From Caccovicinus sp051878975 (GTDB lineage: Bacteria > Bacillota > Clostridia > Lachnospirales > Lachnospiraceae): DNA of 64,000 nt. Under the pieces are notes generated by a model, which saw nothing but the letters and a program-made list of their open reading frames with translations, searched no databases and had not been told where the DNA came from. The DNA is taken from contig JBJELD010000016.1 in assembly GCA_051878975.1 (NCBI GenBank), positions 13,963 through 77,962 of the forward strand, written 5' to 3'. A program made the position numbers and the translations under genes. Of the stretch, positions 58,614 to 64,000 are shown one piece after another (position 1 is the first letter of the stretch; each line of letters begins with the position of its first letter).

Positions 58614-60197
58614 ATGGCAAAAACATTGATGATACAGGGAACCATGTCCAATGCGGGCAAAAGCCTTCTGACGGCAGGGCTGTGCCGGATCTTTAAGCAG
58701 GACGGCTACCGGGTGGCTCCTTTTAAATCTCAGAATATGGCGCTGAATTCCTTTGTGACAGAGGAGGGGCTGGAAATGGGACGGGCGCAGGCCATGCAGG
58801 CGGAAGCGGCGGGAGTCCGGCCGGATGTACGCATGAATCCGATTTTGTTAAAGCCTACCACAGATGTGGGCTCGCAGGTGATTGTAAATGGCACCGCAAT
58901 CGGAAATATGCGGGCAGCAGATTATTTCTCGTACAAAAAGAAACTGATTCCGACGATCCGGGAAGCCTTTGACGGGCTGAGCCGGGAGTACGATATTATT
59001 GTGCTGGAAGGTGCAGGAAGTCCGGCAGAGATCAATCTGAAAAAGGACGATATCGTAAATATGGGCATGGCCCGCCTCGCCGGCGCGCCGGTGCTGCTGG
59101 CCGGTGATATTGACCGGGGAGGTGTGTTTGCCCAGCTTTACGGCACTGTAGCCCTTCTGGAGCCGGAGGAGAGGAAACGGATCAAAGGCTTGATTGTCAA
59201 CAAATTCCGGGGAGATGTTTCGATTCTGGAGCCGGGTATCCGGCAGCTGGAGGAGCTCTGCGCCCTTCCGGTGGTTGGCGTGGTTCCTTATATGGATGTA
59301 GAGCTTGAGGATGAGGACAGTCTGAGCCGGAAGCTGGAAAACGAAGGCAGCCTGAGCGGCGCGGAAATTGACCTTGCGGTCATCCGCTTCCCGCGTATTT
59401 CTAATTTTACGGATTTTGCTGTGTTTTCTGCCATCCCGGGCGTGCAGGTGCGTTATGTGACGAAGCCATCGGAGCTGGGACATCCGGATCTGGTATTTCT
59501 TCCAGGAACCAAGAATACGATCAGCGATCTGCTCTGGATGCGCCAGAACGGGCTGGAAGCTCTGATTCTGAAGCTGTGGAACCGGCAGGTCCCGGTGTGG
59601 GGAATCTGCGGCGGTTATCAGATGATGGGAGAGGCGCTTACCGATCCGTCCGGTCTGGAGGGAGACGGAGCAAGATCGGTCCGCGGCATGGGGATTTTTC
59701 CGACGAAGACGATTTTTGAACCAGAAAAGACGAAGGCGCAGACCGAAGGCGCATTTTGTCAGGTGGAAGGCATTTTTGAGGCGCTTTCCGGAAAAGCCTT
59801 TGCGGGCTATGAAATTCATATGGGACGGACGGTAATCGACCGGGAAAACGGCCCGGCGGATACGGCCAGAATGGTGAACGGGAGGTTGGAAATCTGCCGT
59901 CCTCTGTCGTATCTGATGGGCGTTCAGAGCGGCTCCAAGCAGATGCATGAGGATGGCTGGAGCCGGGGAAATGCGTATGGAACCTATGTTCACGGAATAT
60001 TTGATCAGGAGGGCATTGCAAAGAATGTGGTGGATGCGCTTCGAAACGAAAAAGGACTTCCGGTTCTTTCGGAAACAGCTGGAGATTACCGTTCCTTCAG
60101 GGAAACGCAGTATGACCGGCTGGCCGCGCAGCTTAAAAGCAGCCTGGACATGGAACGGATTTACCGGATTTTAGAGGAAGGAATGGAGACAGAATGA
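58614..60197 (+). CDS. cobQ: Cobyric acid synthase
   Basis: CobQ amidates four side chains of adenosylcobyrinate diamide. The 527-residue protein has the N-terminal P-loop-like MIQGTMSNAGKSLLTAGLCR, then FKSQNMALNS, and a glutamine amidotransferase domain with the cysteine in VWGICGGYQMMGEAL near 333 and the histidine in GTYVHGIFD near 460. ATG at 58614 follows AGGATGAAG. No cobalamin riboswitch was recognised in the 58540-58613 gap. It overlaps cbiC by 4 bases. Confidence 0.95.
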   Translation: MAKTLMIQGTMSNAGKSLLTAGLCRIFKQDGYRVAPFKSQNMALNSFVTEEGLEMGRAQAMQAEAAGVRPDVRMNPILLKPTTDVGSQVIVNGTAIGNMRAADYFSYKKKLIPTIREAFDGLSREYDIIVLEGAGSPAEINLKKDDIVNMGMARLAGAPVLLAGDIDRGGVFAQLYGTVALLEPEERKRIKGLIVNKFRGDVSILEPGIRQLEELCALPVVGVVPYMDVELEDEDSLSRKLENEGSLSGAEIDLAVIRFPRISNFTDFAVFSAIPGVQVRYVTKPSELGHPDLVFLPGTKNTISDLLWMRQNGLEALILKLWNRQVPVWGICGGYQMMGEALTDPSGLEGDGARSVRGMGIFPTKTIFEPEKTKAQTEGAFCQVEGIFEALSGKAFAGYEIHMGRTVIDRENGPADTARMVNGRLEICRPLSYLMGVQSGSKQMHEDGWSRGNAYGTYVHGIFDQEGIAKNVVDALRNEKGLPVLSETAGDYRSFRETQYDRLAAQLKSSLDMERIYRILEEGMETE

Positions 60198-60853
60198 CAG
60201 AGATACAGCTGGAACAGGTGCTTCCGGAAAAAATCGAAGAGAGAAGCTTTGCCATCATATCCGATGAGCTGGGAAAAAGAGGAATCCACCTGGAACCGGA
60301 AAATGAGCTGGTGATCAAGCGGGCCATTCACACGACGGCAGATTTTGACTATGCTTCCAGCCTGGTGATATCGCCGGATGCGGTGCGCCTCGGAATCCGG
60401 GCGCTGGAAGATGGGGCCGTGATCGTGACCGATACCAACATGGCAATGGCCGGTATCAATAAAAGAAAGCTGGAAGGTCTGGGCGGCCAGGTGCTCTGCT
60501 TTATGGCGGATGAGGATGTGGCAGAGGCAGCAAAGCGTCGGCAGAGTACCCGTGCGGTGGCCAGTATGGAAAAGGCGGCCCGCCTGCTCGGAACCAGGCC
60601 GGTGATTTTTGCCATCGGGAATGCCCCGACGGCTCTGGTTGAGCTGTGCCGGCTGATGGATGAGAAGCAGATCTCACCGGCTCTGATCGTGGGCGTTCCG
60701 GTCGGCTTTGTGAATGTGGAAGCTTCCAAGGAGCTGGTGATCGGGCGGAAGGATGTGCCGTATATCGTTGCGCGCGGCAGAAAAGGCGGAAGCAATGTGG
60801 CGGCGGCGATCATCAATGCGATGCTTTATCAGACAAAGAACGAGAAAGGATAA
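60194..60853 (+). CDS. cbiC: Precorrin-8X / cobalt-precorrin-8 methylmutase
   Basis: This 219-residue enzyme moves the C-11 methyl group to C-12. The active histidine is in IHTTADFDYASSLV near residue 43, with DTNMAMAGINKRKL near 87 and AIGNAPTALVEL near 140. Its start overlaps the cobQ stop. The presence of cbiC outside a full cob cluster suggests the rest of the pathway is elsewhere. Confidence 0.94.
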   Translation: MTEIQLEQVLPEKIEERSFAIISDELGKRGIHLEPENELVIKRAIHTTADFDYASSLVISPDAVRLGIRALEDGAVIVTDTNMAMAGINKRKLEGLGGQVLCFMADEDVAEAAKRRQSTRAVASMEKAARLLGTRPVIFAIGNAPTALVELCRLMDEKQISPALIVGVPVGFVNVEASKELVIGRKDVPYIVARGRKGGSNVAAAIINAMLYQTKNEKG

Positions 60854-60865
60854 GGAGTGGGAAGC

Positions 60866-61951
60866 ATGGAATATCAGCATGGAGGAGATATTTACAGTCA
60901 AAAAATCCAATGGGATTTTTCGGCTAATATCAATCCTCTGGGTGCGCCGGAAGGGGTGAAGGAAGCAGTCAGAAGATCGGCAGAAAACTGTGCCAGGTAT
61001 CCGGACAGCCGGTGCAGAAGGCTGGTGCAAAAGCTGGCAGAGCATCACCGGATCCCGGAAAAACAGATTTTGTGCGGAAACGGAGCGGCTGATCTGATTT
61101 TTCAGCTGGCCTTTGCCGTAAAGCCAAAGCAGGCACTGCTGCCGGCACCCTCCTTTCTGGAATACCGGCAGGCGCTGGATGCTGCAGGCTGCAGCTGCAG
61201 CTTGGAATTTCTGCGGCGGGAGGAGGAATTTTACCTGGATATGTACCGGATTCTCAAACGGCTGGAAAAGCTGGAACGGGAAGGCAGAAAAGCGGAGCTC
61301 CTTTTTTTGTGCAATCCGAATAATCCCACCGGTCTGGCAGTCTGCCGGGACGAACTGAGGCTCCTGGCGGAATACACCAGAGAGCGGAATATCCGATTGG
61401 TAATGGATGAATGTTTTTTGGAATTTCTGGATGAACCGGAGTGCTGTTCGATGATCCCGGTACTGGACGAATTTCCCAACCTGGTGATTCTGAAGGCATT
61501 TACGAAGCTGTACGGCATGGCCGGACTGCGGCTGGGATATGTGCTGACTTCTGATGAAGAACTTCTGGAAAGGATGCAGCAGGTGCGGCAGCCCTGGAGT
61601 GTTTCTTCAACTGCGCAGGCGGCCGGAGAGGCCGCATTAGAAGAGCGGAAATACCTGCAGGAAACAAAAAAAATCGTGCAGGCCGGCCGGAAGCAGCTGT
61701 ACGAAGGACTCTCTGATCTGGGATTCTGGGTCTGCCCTTCCCAGGCAAACTATCTTTTTTTTCAGGATCTGCGGGAAGGGGCAGAGGACAGAAGGCTGTA
61801 TGAGGCCTGCAGAAAAAGAAAGCTTCTGCTGCGTTCCTGCTGGAATTATCCGGGGCTGGACGGCAGCTACTACCGGATCTGCGTGAAGACGGAACCGGAG
61901 AATGAGATGCTTTTGAAAATGCTGCAGGAGCTTTTATCGGCCGGCACTTAA
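60866..61951 (+). CDS. cobD: CobD-like threonine-phosphate decarboxylase
   Basis: This 361-residue fold-type I PLP protein has the CobD/CobC pattern: DFSANINPLGAPEGVKEAV, LCGNGAADLIFQLAF, FLCNPNNPTGLA and the PLP lysine in LKAFTKLYGMAGLRLGY. It would make aminopropanol phosphate for the cobalamin side chain. Histidinol-phosphate aminotransferase is the main alternative, but the cobQ-cbiC neighbours favour CobD. ATG at 60866 follows AAGGAG. Its last 18 bases overlap the convergent CYTH gene. Confidence 0.85.
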   Translation: MEYQHGGDIYSQKIQWDFSANINPLGAPEGVKEAVRRSAENCARYPDSRCRRLVQKLAEHHRIPEKQILCGNGAADLIFQLAFAVKPKQALLPAPSFLEYRQALDAAGCSCSLEFLRREEEFYLDMYRILKRLEKLEREGRKAELLFLCNPNNPTGLAVCRDELRLLAEYTRERNIRLVMDECFLEFLDEPECCSMIPVLDEFPNLVILKAFTKLYGMAGLRLGYVLTSDEELLERMQQVRQPWSVSSTAQAAGEAALEERKYLQETKKIVQAGRKQLYEGLSDLGFWVCPSQANYLFFQDLREGAEDRRLYEACRKRKLLLRSCWNYPGLDGSYYRICVKTEPENEMLLKMLQELLSAGT

Positions 61952-62401
61952 GCGGCTGTTCTGATATTCTCCGCTGAAGGTTACATCACGGCCGAACCAG
62001 GCCGGCGGAACGAAGTGTTCGGCGGCTTCTATGGAGGGAAATTCGACCTCAGCCAGAATCAGGCCGTCGTAGGTTCCTTCGAATCGGTCCAGTTCAATGA
62101 CAAGGGAGGGATCCGCGTCCGGAAGATAGACGGAGAGAGGAATCTGGTAGCGGCGTTTGGTAAGAACGATCCCGTCTGCTTTTGGAAGCAGATGGTCATA
62201 GGCCTCCCTGGTCAGCGGAAGATTATATTCTTCCCTGGCAAGCAGGCCGCTGCCTTTGTAGGTCAGGTAATATTCCTCATCTGCTTTTCGGATGCGGACG
62301 ACGGGAGCGGTGCACAGATAAGCCTGCTCAATCAGGCAGGAGGGATACTGTTCGCAGCCTTCCGGCAGCTGTTCGATCAGATATTTGCGTTCGATTTCCA
62401 T
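61934..62401 (-). CDS. CYTH domain protein, probable triphosphatase
   Basis: This 155-residue protein begins with the EIERKYL signature of the CYTH superfamily and has RIRKADEEYYLTYKG and VIELDRFEG on the tunnel strands. Bacterial single-domain members usually hydrolyse inorganic or organic triphosphates. It is convergent with cobD, and the two coding ends overlap by 18 bases. It has no co-oriented neighbour. Confidence 0.9.
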   Translation of the reverse strand: MEIERKYLIEQLPEGCEQYPSCLIEQAYLCTAPVVRIRKADEEYYLTYKGSGLLAREEYNLPLTREAYDHLLPKADGIVLTKRRYQIPLSVYLPDADPSLVIELDRFEGTYDGLILAEVEFPSIEAAEHFVPPAWFGRDVTFSGEYQNSRLSAGR

Positions 62402-62516
62402 GAAAATTTCAGTTCCTTTCTGAAAGAGGTTTTATTTTGAAGCTTTTAGCTTCTATTTTATCACAGCCGGACAAGGACGGAAAGAGAAAACACTTCCTTT
62501 GTCAGAACCGGTGTGT

Positions 62517-62522
62517 TATACT
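62517..62522 (+). promoter_or_regulatory. Extended -10 for the DUF975 gene
   Basis: TGT-TATACT (62514-62522) is an extended -10, with only a weak TTCCTT (62494-62499) at -35 spacing. Confidence 0.5.
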
Positions 62523-62557
62523 AGGAAAAAATTCAGAAGATGCAAGGAGGGCTTTTT

Positions 62558-63361
62558 ATGTGGACAAGAGCAGAGCTGAAAAGAAAGGCGAGGGCGGGGC
62601 TGAAGCAGTATTACTGGTACGGCCTGTTGGTTTGCTTTGTGGCACAGATTCTGGGGGCAGAGATCGGAAGCGGCAGTTTTGGCGGCATTACGGTTAATCT
62701 CCAGTTTAACAATAACCGGGAGGCAGTCTGGACACTTTGGAAGAGCAATGCAGAACATTTTTTTGAAATGCCGCAGCTGTATCTCGGTACATTTGTGCTG
62801 GCTGCCACCATGTTTCTGGTCATTGCACTGGTCATGCTGTGTTTCCGGTTTTTTGTTTCCAATGTGATTCTGGCCGGAAAGTGCCGCTATTTTACGATCA
62901 GTACGCTGAACCGGCAGAATGCAGGATTTGAGGAGCTTTTCGGCTGCTTCAAGAAGGGACGTTATCTGAATGTGGTAAAGGTTCAGTTTTTCCGCGGCCT
63001 GTATGAGTTTTTATGGTCGCTGCTTCTGATCATTCCGGGCATTGTCAAGCATTATGAATATTATATGGTTCCGTATCTGCTTGCGGAATTTCCGGATATG
63101 GAGCAGCAGGAGGTATTTCGGCTGAGCCGGGAGATGATGGCAGGAAACAAGTTCAGTACCTTTGTTCTGGAACTATCATTCATTGGCTGGGACCTGCTGG
63201 GAATTCTGACCTGCTGCATCGGAACACTGTTTGTGAGTCCGTACAAGGAAGCAACCTATGCAGAGCTTTATCTGAAGCTCAGAGAAAGCAGAATGGGGAT
63301 CAGCCGGTCGGGAGGTACCCACGCACCGGATGCGGACGGAGCAGTTTATACGCAGGTTTAA
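62558..63361 (+). CDS. DUF975 family membrane protein
   Basis: This 267-residue protein begins with MWTRAELKRKARAGLKQYYW, a basic segment typical of DUF975, then has about four to five hydrophobic helices, including LLIIPGIVKHYEYYMVPYLL and GILTCCIGTLFVSPYKEATYAELY. Function is unknown. ATG at 62558 is preceded by AAGGAGGG. Confidence 0.85.
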   Translation: MWTRAELKRKARAGLKQYYWYGLLVCFVAQILGAEIGSGSFGGITVNLQFNNNREAVWTLWKSNAEHFFEMPQLYLGTFVLAATMFLVIALVMLCFRFFVSNVILAGKCRYFTISTLNRQNAGFEELFGCFKKGRYLNVVKVQFFRGLYEFLWSLLLIIPGIVKHYEYYMVPYLLAEFPDMEQQEVFRLSREMMAGNKFSTFVLELSFIGWDLLGILTCCIGTLFVSPYKEATYAELYLKLRESRMGISRSGGTHAPDADGAVYTQV

Positions 63362-63416
63362 AGGGATAAACATGGACGTTCGGAATTTCTTGGAAAAAGA
63401 TGAGGAGGAGAATTTG

Positions 63417-63971
63417 ATGAAAGCAATCGTATATGCATGTATGGCAGATGGTCTGGAGGAGGTTGAATGCCTGGCAGCTGCGGATGTCATGATCCGCTGC
63501 GGAATTGATGTGAAGCTGATTTCCATGTCTGGAAACCGGCAGATTACCGGCACGCACGGTTTTCGGATTGAGACGGATATGCTGTGGGAAGAAGCGGAGC
63601 CTGGTGAGGCGGACTGCATTTTTCTTCCTGGCGGCATGCCGGGAACAAAGCATCTGGCGGAACACGAAGGGCTTCGGAATGCAATCGGGCAGGCACTGTC
63701 TGAGGACCGGAGAGTGGCTGCAATCTGCGCAGCTCCCAGTGTGCTGGGGAATATGGGAGTGCTGCAGGGAAAGAAGGCGACCTGCTATCCAGGCTTTGAA
63801 GACAGCTTAAAAGGCGCGGAATTTACAAAGCAGGGTGTTGTGACAGACGGTCTGGTAACGACGGCCCGGGGCCTGGGCTATGCGCTGGATCTGGGGCTGG
63901 AGCTGGCCGGACTTTTAGTCGGGCGCGAGACGGCAGCGAAGGTAAAGCAGGGGATTCAGTATGACCAGTAA
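63417..63971 (+). CDS. DJ-1/PfpI family protein
   Basis: This 184-residue DJ-1-like protein has the conserved cysteine in the elbow VAAICAAPSVLG near residue 100, FLPGGMPGTKHL near 68 and TTARGLGYALDLGLELAGLL near 150. Family members act as glyoxalase/deglycase or oxidative-stress proteins, or in the ThiJ group. ATG at 63417 follows GAGGAGG. The last 29 bases of the window hold nothing recognised. Confidence 0.9.
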   Translation: MKAIVYACMADGLEEVECLAAADVMIRCGIDVKLISMSGNRQITGTHGFRIETDMLWEEAEPGEADCIFLPGGMPGTKHLAEHEGLRNAIGQALSEDRRVAAICAAPSVLGNMGVLQGKKATCYPGFEDSLKGAEFTKQGVVTDGLVTTARGLGYALDLGLELAGLLVGRETAAKVKQGIQYDQ

Positions 63972-64000
63972 AATAATCAAATTTGGGGCTGGTATTTAAC

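Noticed and set aside
1..64000. CRISPR arrays, insertion sequences, prophage genes, tRNA or rRNA genes
   Set aside because: No regularly spaced repeats, transposase or phage-like proteins, or tRNA/rRNA sequence were seen on either strand.

Overview
The window is one contiguous stretch of an anaerobic Gram-positive genome, most likely a gut-type Clostridia/Lachnospiraceae member. The signs are AGGAGG-type ribosome binding sites, a T-box leader on thrS, an L20-type leader with an AUU-start infC, a rubrerythrin, an oxygen-sensitive two-subunit fumarase and many radical/Fe-S enzymes. No tRNA, rRNA, CRISPR array, insertion sequence or prophage is visible. Genus-level placement is inference only.

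Positions 1-35710 form a selenium-molybdenum metabolic island. Leftward: a YheO-like regulator, dpaL (ygeX), ygeY and a 3'-truncated ygeW. Rightward: ssnA, ygfK, a DUF3343 protein and hydA. This gene set matches the clusters linked to anaerobic urate/purine breakdown through hydantoin-like and 2,3-diaminopropionate intermediates. Next is a selenium operon (yedE, a TusA-like gene, selD, yedF, yqeB, a class V aminotransferase), which supplies labile selenium to a selenium-dependent molybdenum hydroxylase. A fumarase operon, a rubrerythrin and a heterodimeric ABC exporter interrupt the island. It resumes with the selenium-dependent xanthine dehydrogenase and a partner with four 4Fe-4S motifs, then a molybdenum cofactor and molybdate-uptake operon (moeA-like, moaC, moaA, MOSC-MogA, modABC, xdhC). 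A divergent pair closes it: an NTP-transferase/ModE fusion regulator and a YqeC-MocA fusion.

Regulation of the island can be partly read. CGTTAT-N12-ATAACG sites, the ModE operator pattern, lie in front of both the moeA-like operon and yedE. A separate 18-base motif occurs both in the ssnA/regulator divergent region and upstream of xdh.

Positions 35719-43836 hold a MATE transporter, ilvE, an AEC transporter, a CGCAxxGCC-NUDIX fusion, T-box-controlled thrS and an acyltransferase. Positions 43886-57033 hold a DUF1540 protein and a peptide module: D-amino acid transaminase, P1 peptidase, a degenerate sigma54-activator-like regulator on the opposite strand, a five-gene peptide ABC importer, and M55, M42 and C26-type hydrolases. 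This looks like uptake and breakdown of peptides containing D- or isopeptide-linked residues. Positions 57066-58538 are the infC-rpmI-rplT operon. The right end has three cobalamin genes (cobQ, cbiC, cobD-like), a CYTH protein, a DUF975 membrane protein and a DJ-1 family protein.
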